This document shows positions 24,027 to 35,393 of a stretch of 64,000 nucleotides of DNA, piece after piece (position 1 is the stretch's first letter; each line of letters opens with the position of its first letter). Below the pieces are notes generated by a model. It saw only the letters and a program-made list of their open reading frames with translations, was not told the origin of the DNA and did no database searches. Made by a program: the position numbers and the translations under genes. The stretch covers positions 11,759,535 to 11,823,534 of the forward strand of contig JAAONU010000009.1 in assembly GCA_012932295.1 (NCBI GenBank), read 5' to 3'. The stretch comes from Cyclina sinensis. Taxonomy: Eukaryota; Mollusca; Bivalvia; Venerida; Veneridae.

Positions 24027-24437
24027 CTTTCATGCAGCTCTTTTAACTTTTAACTTTAGTATCGATCTGAATTTAAAAATGTGTCTGTAAGACATGGATG
24101 CCCCTCTGTGCATGTCACAGAGCAAAATAATGCATAGTATATTTTGGTGAAAAAGTAACTGTGTAGAGAAGTTTACATTTCCAACTCTTAGCTGGATGAC
24201 TAATTAGTAGAAAAACTAGAAATGTATCCAGAGAACATGTGGACTCCCAGAGGGGCTCATTTCCCAAGGATAGTGGTTAGGCACGGGTTGTAAAGCTATC
24301 TGTAAACTAACTAATCAAGAAAATCGGTACAGCCAATGGATGTTTCCCATAGTGGTCACACTATTTCAAATTGGGTGTATACTTTTTAGTAGTTTTTTCT
24401 AAGTATAGATTGAAGTAAAAATACTGCTAAAAAATAT
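24027..24437 (+). other. Unassigned stretch with a possible further element 5' end
   Basis: At 24077-24112 the phrase ATGTGTCTGTAAGACATGG then ATGCCCC resembles 53120-53155 (TGTGTCCATAGGACACGG then ATGCCCCC). Both are hairpin-forming and may mark a further family's 5' end. The rest is unassigned. Confidence 0.4.
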
Positions 24438-26315
24438 AACTAAAGCTATCACTGAATGTGATCAATATCCCCACAATACCACCTTGGGGAAAATATAAAC
24501 AAGCGGGACATGATGGCCCTGGATCACTCACCTGAGTAGTTTGACTGTAGGTTTGCTGTTAAGCAGTATTTCATTTTTTAATTGAAAATATGTAAGTGCC
24601 TACAAACCAAATATGTAAAATACCAGTCAATAAATAAAGGCTCTATGAGAGAAAGTAGAAATATCTATTATCAGCTATGGTGACCTTGACCTTGGCCCAG
24701 TGACCTCAAACCCTACCAATGGGTAGAGGTCTATGCAAGGAACCTATATACTGAATATCAAAGATATTGGTCTATAAATGATGGCTCTATGAGGTACAGT
24801 AGATACATCTATTTTAAGCCTCTGTGACCTTTAACCTAATCTAATAATTTGAAAGCTTGATAAAGCTTGCTTCATGTCAAATTTTAAAATTCTAGGCCTT
24901 GTGGTTTAGGACAAGAAGATTTTTAAAGATTTTCTTCTATACTGCTATTGAAACTTGTGACCCCTGGGGGGGCCAAATAGTGACCCCAGGGATATTTTTC
25001 TAAAAATTGGAAGAGGTCCACTAGACAATGCTGCATACCAGATATCTTAACTCTAGCCCTTGTGGTTTCTGACTATTGAAGTTTTTCCTAAATAATTCTA
25101 TGTAAAACATGTGACCCCTAGGGCAGGGCCTATTTTTACCAAGGGGCCAAGATTTGTACAAACTTGACAGACATCTATGAGATAATACTGCACACCTCTA
25201 GGCCTTTTAGTTTATGACAAGAAGATTTTTAAAGTTTTTTCTATATAACTCTATGTAAAAGATGTGACCCCTGGGGCGGGGCCAATTTTGACCTAGGGCC
25301 CATGACTTGAACAAACTTAGTAGAGGTCCTCTAGACAATACAACATACAAAATATCTTAATTCTAAGCCTTATGGTTTCTTATGTGAAGGTTTTTAAATC
25401 CTTTCCTTAAATAACTCTATGTAAACAAGTGACCCCTAAGGCTTGGCCTATTTTGACCCAGTGGCTATGATTTGAACAAACTTAGTAGAGGTCCACTAGA
25501 CAATGCTACACACTGAATTTCTAAGCTCTATGCCTTACGGTTTCTGACAAGAAGATTTTTAAAGTTTTTCCTATATTCTTCTTTGTAAAATCAACTGACC
25601 CCTGGGGTTGGGTCAGTTTTGACCCCAGAGACATAATTTGAACAAACTTGGTAGAGGTCCACTAGATGATGCTTCATACCAAATATCTAAGCTCCAGGCC
25701 TTGAGGTTTTAGAGAAGAAGATTTTTAAAGATCCAACCTTTAAAGTCTGTTTTTAGCTCCAGTGACCCAGAAATGCAATGGACCAGAACCATTTGAACAA
25801 ACTTGGTAGAGCTTCATGCAAGGAACATCCCAGGCAAGTTTCATCGAATTTGGCCCATTGGTTTCAGAGGAGATGTCACTTGAATGAATTGTGGACGACA
25901 GACAGACGGACGAAGGACAACCACCAGTCCTTAAAGCTCACATGAGCACTTTGCGCTCAGGTGAGCTAAAAATGAACTAAATAAGCCAGGTAGAGTTTTG
26001 TACCAAACTTCCTCACAAAATTTTCTACCAAACTCTTCTATCAAAATGACTAGACTCGACACATTGTTACCAAGCAGGCATCACTTGCGCCAAATTATTT
26101 CAAAATCTTTTGATAAATTTACAGAGTGACATTAACCTTTGTGTTATGCAGCTGGGAATTGCATGTGATACAAGGTCTCTATGTGTTTAACACTTGAGTC
26201 AACTTATTTCAAAATCCTTTCAAGCATGACAAAGTTACAGACAGAACAAGAAGTGGGCCAACCAACCCACATATTGATTCCTGTATACCCGCCCAAACTT
26301 CGTTTGTGAGGGTAT
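24438..26315 (+). mobile_element. T-family element split by an L element
   Basis: Left part 24438-24495 (ACTAAAGCTATCACTGAATG, AATATCCCC). Right part 25972-26315 (TGAACTAAATAAGCC ... hairpin at 26284-26315, TATACCC...GAGGGTATA). The two parts line up with the small T copy at 50135 (GGGCAAATATCAAG...GAACTAAATAAAG), so the L element lies between an A and a T of the older element. Confidence 0.75.
24496..25971 (+). mobile_element. Complete L-family element with B array (~1.48 kb), nested in T
   Basis: 5' AACAAGCGGGACATGATGGCC then CTCACCTGAG. The B head (TGACCTTGACCTTGGCCCAG, GAGGTACAGTAGATACATC) is followed by about five B units, a terminal domain, GACAGACAGACGGACG and a hairpin at 25936-25966 (GCTCACATGAGCAC...GTGCTCAGGTGAGC type) with TAAAAA. 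Flanks ATATA and TGAACT show no target duplication. Confidence 0.85.
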
Positions 26316-27315
26316 AAACAAGAGCTGTCACTGGAAATTGACATATTCCCCCAAAATGTAGATTTGATATGAATCTGGTGTAAATATATAATTGATTATG
26401 CCTGTGGAAAAGAGATCAGACAAAACATAGAGCATGAACTGAAGGTAAATGGTAAAGTAATGTTTTTCTGCTTTAGATTCTTATAGGAAGGTTGAAGGTG
26501 GATGTGGATTATTCAATGAAATAGAAAGCTGTGAGTTTGGCCTTACCAATATGGAAGTTATGGCCAATGTTAAAGTTTTTGGAAAATTGGATATTCAAGG
26601 TGAAGGTCATTCAGGGGTCAAGGTCAAACAAATAAAGGTCAGTGGGAAAGTCTTGTCCAAACGGGTGTTGTGTCCTAGTATGAAGTAAATCCATTTACAA
26701 ATGTGGAAGTTATGGCCAATGTTCAAGTTTTCGGATGGACAGACTGACTGATGGACAGACAGTTCAAAAACTATAGAGTGGGGGGGGGGGGCGCATAAAT
26801 ATGACTTAGTGCCCATAACTCTGAGCAGAAACTCCTGACAATATGCACAACTAGGCTTGGTGACAAACATTCTTATGACGTTTCAATGAAATCCTCCTAG
26901 CAGTTTTGGAGATGAAGTGTAGACAAGACTTTAATAATATAGAAGTTAGAGTAAAAAAAATGATTAAGTGCCCATAACTCTGCCAAAAATAAATCGAGCC
27001 AAATCTCCTGACAATATGTACAACTAGGGTTGGTGGCAAACACTCCTGTTAAGTTTCAATGTGGTTTTGGAGATGAAGCGTGGACAAGATATTAGACTAA
27101 ATAAAATGACTAAGTGCCCATAACTCTGCCAAAACTAAATCGAGCAGAATGTCCTGAAGATATGCACAACAAAGCTGGGTGACAAACACTCCTGTTAAGT
27201 TTCAATGAAATCCTTTCAGCGGTTTTGGAGATGAAGAGAGGACAAGATTTTACTGGACAGATGGATGGATGGACCAACAGTGCAATTACTTATGCCTCCC
27301 TTCGGGGACATAAAA
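26316..27315 (+). mobile_element. G-family element with two 3' ends
   Basis: 5' ACAAGAGCTGTCACTGGAAA starts immediately after the T-element end. The first module has GTCTTGTCCAAACGGGTG and TATGGCCAATGTTCAAG, then GACAGACTGACTGATGG and a 3' end with a G-tract (26780-26800, GGGGCGCATAAATATG). A second array of three ~150 bp units follows (AGTGCCCATAACTCTGCC, TTTTGGAGATGAAG) with GATGGATGGATGG and a second hairpin (TATGCCTCCCTTCGGGGACATAAAA) ending at 27315. Confidence 0.75.
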
Positions 27316-27480
27316 TAGGGAGACATTTAATAAACATTGCCAGGTAAGGTTGTGATTCTTAAACACTGCACTTTCTATCACTTCATCTATCCATTGTTTT
27401 GAATATCAAGCATATATGTTGAACAGTTTTTACATAATTCTCAGAATAAGCATAATTAAAATAATAAAGGAAGGTGTTTA

Positions 27481-27655
27481 AACAAGAGGGCCATATTGGC
27501 CCTGGATCGCTCACCTGAGTACTTTGGCCTTGGGTTTGCTAGGAAACATGACAAGCAGTATTTCATTTTCTAAATGAAGATTTGCAGGTGCCTACAAACC
27601 AAATATCTGAAATATCAGTCAATAAATAAAGATTCTATGACAGATAGTAAGGCAT
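27481..27655 (+). mobile_element. L-family 5' fragment
   Basis: 5' AACAAGAGGGCCATATTGGCC, GCTCACCTGAG, then the B head (GTGCCTACAAACCAAATATC, CAGTCAATAAATAAAG), ending abruptly near 27655. A B-unit remnant at 28690-28907 may be its displaced right part. Confidence 0.7.
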
Positions 27656-28689
27656 ATGTAATAGGTAAATTTTAGGGAAAAATGTCTAATATGAATTTTT
27701 ATGAATTTAATTAATAATTAAGAATTTTGAATTTTGAAATAAGATGTATAAAAAAAATACATAAAGGGGGGAAAGGTGCAAAAAGCTTTCACAACATATT
27801 TGGATAAAGGTTTTATATCTTTCTTCTTAGTTGTTACAGAAAATCTCCTGTTTTCTTAAATATGTATTATATAACTGATTGTTTAAACACAAACATGTGG
27901 TGTTGTTTTTGTAATGAATTGGAAATATTTAATTCTGGAAGACCTATAGCCTATTTGACTTCCTATCTATCTAAAAGTATTTAGCACCTTTATTGTTACA
28001 TGATAGGTCAGCTGCCACTAAAAATTGTTAAGCCATTTTTGAGTTTCAATAGTAATTTTGCTCAAGTGTCAAAGACATATTTTTACATTTTAGAATTTCA
28101 TTGGTTCCAATATAATATTTTAGGGCCCAGCCCCTTTATTTTGATTGGACATCTTTTACTTCATTTTTGTACTTAATGGGGGGATACTAAATTTTAGGGG
28201 GAGGAAAAAGTAAGGAAGACAAATGAGAACTTAGATTTTTGGATTTTAAGATTTCACAGGAATAAGACATAAAATGTTCTAGTGGCATAACTTAGCCACA
28301 GTGGCATAATTTAAGACTGAAAGTAGTCTGCTACATCAAATAGAACTGTGAACCTATTTTTATGAAATAACGGAATATCAAGAAATTACTTTAGAAGAAA
28401 AACTGGACTTACTTGTTATAAATATATATGTGTTTGCTATTAGATATCATCTACAAAATAAAACATCAGAAAACTGGATAGAATTGCATTGATATTGCTT
28501 TGGACAAATAAGCCCAACATCCCTGGGCTGACCCCTCTGTCACCAGGTTACTACTGAAAGGAGTCCCAGACCTCACATGCGAGTTGCTTTACCTGAGCTA
28601 CGCGTAATTCCCCAAACAAGTGACTAAGTGAGTCCCCCTCGTACAATTCAGTGGGCAAAGAGTGGGACGTGATCGGGGCCTGTGTGACA
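27656..28689. other. Unassigned intronic sequence, possibly an insertion
   Basis: About 1 kb of AT-rich sequence lies between an L 5' fragment and a B remnant, so it may be an insertion into an L element. I see no inverted termini or coding domain. A possible tRNA-derived fragment lies at its right end. Confidence 0.35.
28540..28628 (-). repeat. Possible tRNA-derived SINE fragment
   Basis: On the minus strand GCGTAGCTCAGGTAAAGCAA resembles a tRNA D-arm/A-box and is followed by CTCGCATGTGAGGTCTGGGA, like an anticodon and variable region. No clear B-box follows. Weak resemblance only. Confidence 0.3.
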
Positions 28690-28907
28690 CATAGAGTTTC
28701 AGATAAGAATAGACTGGTTTAATCTTTCTTATATAAGCCAAGGTAAAATCATGTGACATTTGGGCAGATCCAATAATGGCCACAAGGGCATAATTTGAAC
28801 TACCTTGGTAGAGGATCTCAAGATGATGATCAATGCAAAATATCTTAGGCATATAGCTCACAGTTTTTCACAAGAAGATTTTCAAAGATCAAATATTTTA
28901 CACAAAT
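28690..28907 (+). repeat. B-unit remnant
   Basis: Contains CATGTGACATTTGGGC, GGGCATAATTTGAACTACC, TTGGTAGAGGATCTC and CAAGAAGATTTTCAAAGATC, that is one diverged B unit. No ends. Confidence 0.6.
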
Positions 28908-29838
28908 AGGACCATGCTCAACTTTTTCCTATTTCCAAAGGCAAACACATCAGAGGAAGCACATTGTGGTGAAGGGATTTCAAATGAAACACCATTTGGA
29001 AATATAATTATCAAATTCATTCATACATAACAAAGTTATCAGCAATTTTAGCAACATTCAGAAATTTGACCTTAAAGATCAAGGTTAAGTTCAGTTTAAC
29101 CTTCTTTTGAGGTATTGTTTTAAAGGTAGTTATGTCCAAGCATGAAGGCACTACAATGTACATCCATTAATAACAAAGATATAGCAAAGTTAAGCAATAT
29201 CAAGGTCATTTAAAGGTGAAGGTAATACTTGAATTGTTAAACATGTTTGTTTTATTCTCAGTGTTGTTTTGTTCCAGTATAAATCAAATCCATCCATAAA
29301 TAACAAAAATTTAGCTATTTTAGAAAAATTCTATTATTTGACCTTGACCGTCAGTCATTTTAAGTTTAAGGTCATACCTGAATAATTTAATATGTAAGTT
29401 TTGTCATAAGTGTCATTTTGTCCAAGTATGAATCTAATCCAAATAAAATAACTAGACCTTGAAGGTCCAGGTCATTTAAAGGTCAAGGTAATACTTGTAT
29501 TATTTAACCTGTTAGTTTTGTCATGAGTGTTGAGTGTTGTTTTGTCGAAGTATGAATGAAATCTGTAAACTGATACAGTAATTACAATTCAAGCAAAATT
29601 CAATAATTTGACCTTGATTCTCAAGCCCATTTTAAGGTTAAGATCATACTTGAAAAATTTAACATGTAGGCTTTGTCATGAGTGTTGTTTTGTCCAAAGA
29701 TTAATCAAAAAGAACTGAAAATGATGTTTTGGCCAATGTTAGGAAAATTCAATAATTTGACTTTGACGGTCATGGCCATTAAAAGGTCAAAGTCATACTT
29801 GAATGATTCAATGTGTCAGTTTTGTAATAAGTGTTGTT

Positions 29839-32509
29839 AGTTTAAACATATTTTATTATCAAGATAATAATTATAAGAGATGATGTACAAACAATTATCA
29901 AACACAAAGTTATCAAGATAAATGGATTGAATCGAAATTGGTAATCATCCCGATTGCGTAGCAGATAGTTTTTATTTTGGGCGGGTGCCAGAAGTTAGTC
30001 AGATAAATAGGCCGGAGTAAGATTATTTTTCATTTTGTAGAAAAGTAAAAGCTTGTGCTTTTGGCGTCTAGACTCTAAAGTATCCCATCCAATTTCGTCT
30101 CTAAGTTTACGTAGAGAAACAAGTTTTGTTGCACCAGTGACTATACGGGCGGCCTCATACTGAACCTTTTCAAGGGTGTTTTTTTGTTCGTTTGTACAGT
30201 TATCTAAAACAACGTCTCCATATTCTAAGATTGGCCGAATAAACGAAATATATATAGTTTCTAGTGATCGCTGATCAAGAACAAATTTGAGTTTACACAT
30301 TATGTTTATACGTTGATAAGCTTTTTCCACTATATGATCTATGTGGGTGTTCCATTTTAAGTTGTTTGAAAAGTAGAGACCAAGATGCTTATGACTCGTA
30401 ACTTCCTGTACTTCAACATCATTCATATAGAGTGTTGGGTGAGAATCTTGATTCAGTCTGCGTGAAAAGATAAGAGACTCTGTTTTCCGCGGGTTAAATT
30501 TTACTAACCATTGAGATGCCCAGTTAGAAATTTTCAGCAAGTCAAAGTTTAGTGTTTCAGCAGCAGAACCTGGATCGTCCACCGCGAGATAAAGACTAGT
30601 ATCGTCTGCAAAAAGACGTATGTTTGCATTAATCTCAACAACAATATCGTTAATAAAGATAAGGAAAAGAAGTGGCCCTAGAATTGATCCTTGAGGAACA
30701 CCGGCTCGAATATATGCCCAGTCCGATTTTGCACCAGGAATAACGACTCTTTGCTTCCTATCGGTAAAATAAGATGAAAACCAGTTGAGAAGTCTGCCCG
30801 AAACACCAAATCATTTTAGCTTATGAAGAAGTCCTGAATGCCATACCCGGTCGAAGGCCTTACTGATGTCGCAGAACACAGCCCTGACCTCCTTTCCAGA
30901 GTCAATCACCTCTGTGAAAAAGTTATACAAATAAGCTAACTGATAAGTGGTAGAATCACCTGGCACGAAACCAGACTGAGCAGAAGTTAAGAGATCATGT
31001 ATGCTAATGTGATTATAGAATAAAAATAGGCGTAACATGTGCTTCTTTCCAGGATTCTGGAAAGTGAGATGTGCGTAAGGATTGGTTAAAAAGATCAGAT
31101 AGAGGAGATGATATTTCGGTAGATAACTCTTTTAAAATCCTGTTATTAATAGCGTCTGGTCCTGGAGCTTTTCCCACGGGCAAGGATTTGAGAATTACTT
31201 CAACCTCATCTGAAGATGTAACTATTGTTTCCAAAGCAAACGGCGGACTTTCTTCTTGGTCAAGAGCAGGAGCATTGTCATCGTTTAGGATGGTTTGGTC
31301 ACGAAAGAAATTGTTCAAAATATTAGCTTTGGTTGTCTCGTCATCAGCAAATTCACCATCATTTTGTAGTACTGGGATTGTTGAAGAGCTGTTTGAAGGT
31401 TTTATGAAAGCTTTTAAACAGGACCACCAGGACGAAGATGAATGTGATACACTTTTCAGGTTATCTACTAGTTTCTGCATCAGATTATTCTTAGCCATTC
31501 TAATCTCAGATACTATCTTATTGCGCAAGGTTCTAAACTTGCCCCAGGCAGCCTCCGTATTTGATTGCTTAGCCTTTCTATACGCTCTACGCCTACGTCT
31601 AATAAGAAGTTTTAAATGTGAAGTTATCCATGGAGGTTCGCTTGGACGAACAGTTATGTACTTGTTTGGGATACATAATTTGGAGTTTTTTAGAATGACA
31701 TTTGTTAAATTAGTAGCATATGTATTTATGTTTTGGTCTTTAACGTCGTTCCACTGGACAGTTGCTAATTTCTCTCGGAGAAGCTGATAGTTACCTCTTT
31801 CAAAGAGCCAGATATGTCTTTTAAATATTTCTTGCTTTGGCTTCTTGAACGTAAGAAGACAAAAGACAGGACAGTGGTAACGTACTGATTGATCAAAACA
31901 AGGTTCACCCACTCCTGACTGACTTATTATTGATGGATTACTTGTAAGTCTTATGTCAATAATAGAAGAAGAATTTTCTGTAAAGTGTGTAGGCTCAGAT
32001 ATGCACTGGACAAGAGCGAATTGTTGACAGAGTGCTTTTATTTTTCTTGCTGAACTTTGGTTGCTCAAGTTTAAGTTAAAGTCTCCTTTGATGACGATAT
32101 CTTTAATTCCAGTATCAAAAGCCAGGTTAATGGAGTTTTCAATATCGGCATGTGCATTAGCTGTAGTGTTAGGTGGATGATAGAAGACACCAAACAAAAG
32201 TGACCTAGATTTTGTTATTATCTCAACCCATATACATTCTACACCTGCAATTTCTAAATCTACAGGTGGCTTATAATAAAGCGTATTTCTTACATATAAT
32301 ATTACACCACCATGACTATCACTGTTTCTATCTTTCCTTTCTGGTTCGTGAAAGGTTTCAAAAATGAGCTCATTTGTAGAAATATCTTCATTTAGCCAGG
32401 TTTCAGAAAAAAGAAAAAATATCAAAATCTTTAAGTACTGCATAGATAGCGTCAAGTTTGTTTCTGATGCTTTGTACGTTATAATGAACAAACTAAAGAT
32501 ACTTGGATA
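29839..32509 (-). mobile_element. 5'-truncated non-LTR retrotransposon (LINE) with 13-bp target duplication
   Basis: The insertion is flanked by AATAAGTGTTGTT at 29826-29838 and 32510-32522, which is S-array sequence and a clear target-site duplication. The minus-strand 5' end lies just before the endonuclease domain, as expected for 5' truncation. The 3' end (29839) has no poly-A but ends with a small inverted repeat (TTATCTTGATAA) and AATATGTTTAAACT. Protein content is given in the pseudogene entry. It lies in the same (minus) orientation as the host gene whose intron holds it. Confidence 0.85.
29930..32508 (-). pseudogene. LINE ORF2-type polyprotein: endonuclease plus reverse transcriptase, inactivated
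   Basis: Endonuclease-reverse transcriptase of the CR1/Jockey-like kind. Reading on the minus strand: VHYNVQSIRNKLDAIYAVL (start of the EEP domain), a frameshift in a T-run near 32410, then LFSETWLNEDI, HGGVILYVRN, VFYHPPN and IKGDFNLNL. The linker carries RRRRRAYRKAKQSN; the RT begins PVGKAPGPDAINNRIL and PESWKEAHVTPIF. At ~31030 a deletion of about 35-40 codons plus a frameshift removes the expected YRPIS block. The frame then resumes with LLTSAQSGFVPGDSTTYQL, motif A FCDISKAFDRVWHSGL, an in-frame TGA (30811-30813), motif B AGVPQGSILGPLL and motif C LFADDTSLY. The C-terminal part ends at a TAA (29995), although LLRNRDDYQ continues in frame after it. At least four lesions make it inactive. 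Confidence 0.9.
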
Positions 32510-32984
32510 AATAAGTGTTGTTTTGTCCCAGTATGAATCAAATCAAACCATAAATAACAAAGTTATGGCAAATTTAAGAAAAATTGAGTAACTTGAACCC
32601 AAATGTCAAGGTCACACTTTCATAAATCTAAATGTGTCATTTTTGTTGTTTTATAAAAGTATGAATCAAATCGGTAAATAAAGGAAAGTCATGACAATTT
32701 AAGTAAAATTCAATCATTTGACCTTGACTGTCAAGGTCATTTTAGGATCAAGGTCATACTTGAAAGAATCATAATGTTGGATTCATCAAAGGTCTTGTTT
32801 TATCCAAGTATGAATCAAATCCATGAATAAAAAAGAAAGTTATCACAATTTGAGCGAAATTCAATAATATGACCTTGTCGGTCAAGATCATTTTAAGGTT
32901 AAGGTCACATCTGAATAGTTTAACATGTCGGTTTTGTCATAATTGTTGTTTTGTCCAAGTATGAATCAAATCCATAAATAAGTG

Positions 32985-33876
32985 AACAAGAGGGCCATGA
33001 TGGCCCTAAATCTTTCACCTGAGTCTCATTGCTCATGTTACAAATATCGTTATTGGTTATTATAGGTGCAAGTTTGAAAAGCTTTGCAATAAGTTTGAAG
33101 ACTCTGGGTGTAATGGTACTAATTTTTTTGGCAGAAACAGTTTTACTCTACAGGTCCCAGTGACTCTTACCTTTGACCTACAGACCCCAAAAACAAAAGG
33201 GTTCTTCTAATATAATTACCCTATAGAGTTTGAAGGTTCTGGGTGTAATGATACTCCAGTTACTGAAAAGAAATAGTTTTCACTCTAAATGTCCCTGTGA
33301 CCTTGACTTTTGACCTAATGACCCTAAAAAATGATTGGGTTCTTTTACTGAGTAAAGACAATCTTCCTATGAAGTTTGAAAGCTATGGGTAAAATGGTAC
33401 TCAAGTTACTGAGCAGAAACAGTTTTCACTCTACAGGTCCCTGTGAACTTAACCTTTGACCTATGGACCCTAAAACAATAGGGTTCTTCTAATAGAATTA
33501 TCCTAAAAAGTTTGAAGGCTCTGGGTGTAATGGTATTACAGTTACTCTGCAGAAATAGTTTTCACTCTACAGGTCCCTGTGACATACTAGCCCCAAAACA
33601 ACATTGTTCTTCTATTTAGTAAAAGCAATCATCCTATGAAGTTTGGAGGCTCTGGGCAAAATGGTAATCCTGTTATTGAGTAGAAATGGTTTTCACTCTA
33701 GAGGTCCCTCTGACCTTGACCTTTGACCTACTGACCACAAACACAAAAGGGATTTTTTGTACTCAATAAGGGCAATAACCCTGTGAAGTTTGAAGGCTTT
33801 TGGTCAACTGGTACACAAGTTATTGAAAGGAAATGAAGTGTGAAAGACAGACAGAAAAACAGACACCCATGGACAA
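32985..33876 (+). mobile_element. K-type element (L 5' end, K array), 3' end lost
   Basis: 5' AACAAGAGGGCCATGATGGC, then CTTTCACCTGAGTCTCATTG. About six ~146 bp K units (TTTTCACTCTACAGGTCCC, CCTATGAAGTTTGAAGGCTC, TTCTTCTAATATAATTACCC) and GAAAGACAGACAG follow. It breaks off at ~33876 and joins directly to the middle of a B unit. Confidence 0.75.
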
Positions 33877-34447
33877 GGGGCGGGGCCATTTTTGACCCAG
33901 GGGCCATGATTTGAACAAACTTGGTAGAGGTCCTCTTGACAATGCTACATCAAAATTTCTAAGCTCTATGCCTTTTGGTTTCTGATGTGAAGACTTTTAA
34001 AACATTTTCCTATATAACTCTATGTAAACAAGTGACCCCCGGGGCAGGGCCTATTTGACCCAGTGGCTATGATTTGAACAAACTTGGTAGATGTCCACTA
34101 GACAATGCTGCACACCAAATATCTAAACTCTAGGCAATGTGGTTTCTGACAAGAAAATTTTTAAAACTTTTCCTATATAACTCTATGTAAAACATGTGAC
34201 CCCTGGGGTGGGGCCATTTTTGACCCAGGAGCCATGATTTGAACAAATTTGGTAGAGGTCCACTGGACAATGCTTCACACCAAATATCTAAACTCTAGGC
34301 CCTGTGGTTTCTGACAAGAAACTTTTTTAGTTTTTCCTATATAAATCTATGTAAAATCAACTGACCCCAAGGGTGGGGTCAGTTTCTACCTCATAGTAAT
34401 TATTTGAACAAACTTGATAGAGGTCCATTAGATGATGCTTCATACCA
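33877..34447 (+). repeat. B-array segment
   Basis: About three and a half ~165 bp B units (GGGGCGGGGCCATTTTTGACC, AACTTGGTAGAGGTCC), interrupted at 34447 inside CATACCAA by the next K element and resumed after it at 35394. Confidence 0.75.
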
Positions 34448-35393
34448 ACAAGAGGGCCATGATGGCCCTAAATCTCTCACCTGAGTCTCACTGCTCATGT
34501 TACAAATATCGTTATTGGTTTTTATGGGTGCAAGTTTGAATAAGTTTGCAATAAAATTGAAGACTCTGGGTTTAATAGTGCTCAAAATTTTTAGCAGAAA
34601 TAGTTAACCCCTACAGGTCCCAGTGTCTTTTACCTTTGACCTACAGACCCCAAAAACAATAGGGTTCTTCTAATATAATTACCCTATAAAGTTTGAAGGT
34701 TCTGGGTGTACTGATACTTCAGTTACTGAGAAGAAATAGTTTTCACTCTAAATGTCCCTGTGACCTTGACTTTTGACCTAATGACCCCAAAAATGATTGG
34801 GTTCTTTTACCGAGTAAAGAAACTCATCCTATTAAGTTTGAAGGCTCTTGGTAAAATGGTACTCCAGTTACTGAGCAGAAACAGTTTTCACTCTACAGGT
34901 CCCTGTGAACTTAACCTTTGACCTATGGACCCTAAAAACAATAGAGTTTTTCAAATACAATTATCCTATAAAGTTTGAAGGCTCTGGGTGTAATGGTACT
35001 ACAGTTACTATGCAGAAATAGTTTTCACTCTACAAGTCCCTCTGACCCTGACCTTTGACATACTAGCCCCAAAAACAATATGGTTCTTCTATTTAGTATA
35101 AGCAATCATCCTATGAAGTTTGAAGGCTCTGGGTGAAATGGTACTGTCTCCTGTTATTGAGTGGAAACGGTTTTCACTCTAGAGGTCCCTCTGACCTTGA
35201 CCTTTGACCTACTGACCCAAAATACAAAACTCAATAAGGGCAGAACCCTGTGAAGTTTGAAGGCTTTGGGTCAACTGGTACTCATGTTATTGAAAGGAAA
35301 CAAAGTGTGAAAGACAGACAGACAAACAGACACCCATGAACAAGGCAAAAACAATATGTCTCCATCAGAAGGTCGGGGTTGGGGGGAGAGATA
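34448..35393 (+). mobile_element. Complete K-type element nested in a B array
   Basis: 5' CAAGAGGGCCATGATGGCCC with CTCACCTGAGTCTCACTG; six K units; GACAGACAGACAAACAGAC. Its 3' end is of the G kind rather than the L kind: CAATATGTCTCC then GGGGGGAGAGATAAC (hairpin with a mutated arm). B sequence continues on both sides (left CATACCAA, right AAATAATTGAAGG). So it carries an L-like 5' end with a non-L 3' end. Confidence 0.7.

Noticed and set aside
31071..31787. A 238-codon plus-strand open frame
   Set aside because: It lies opposite the LINE endonuclease/RT frame on the minus strand, which carries the recognisable motifs; this is an antisense shadow.
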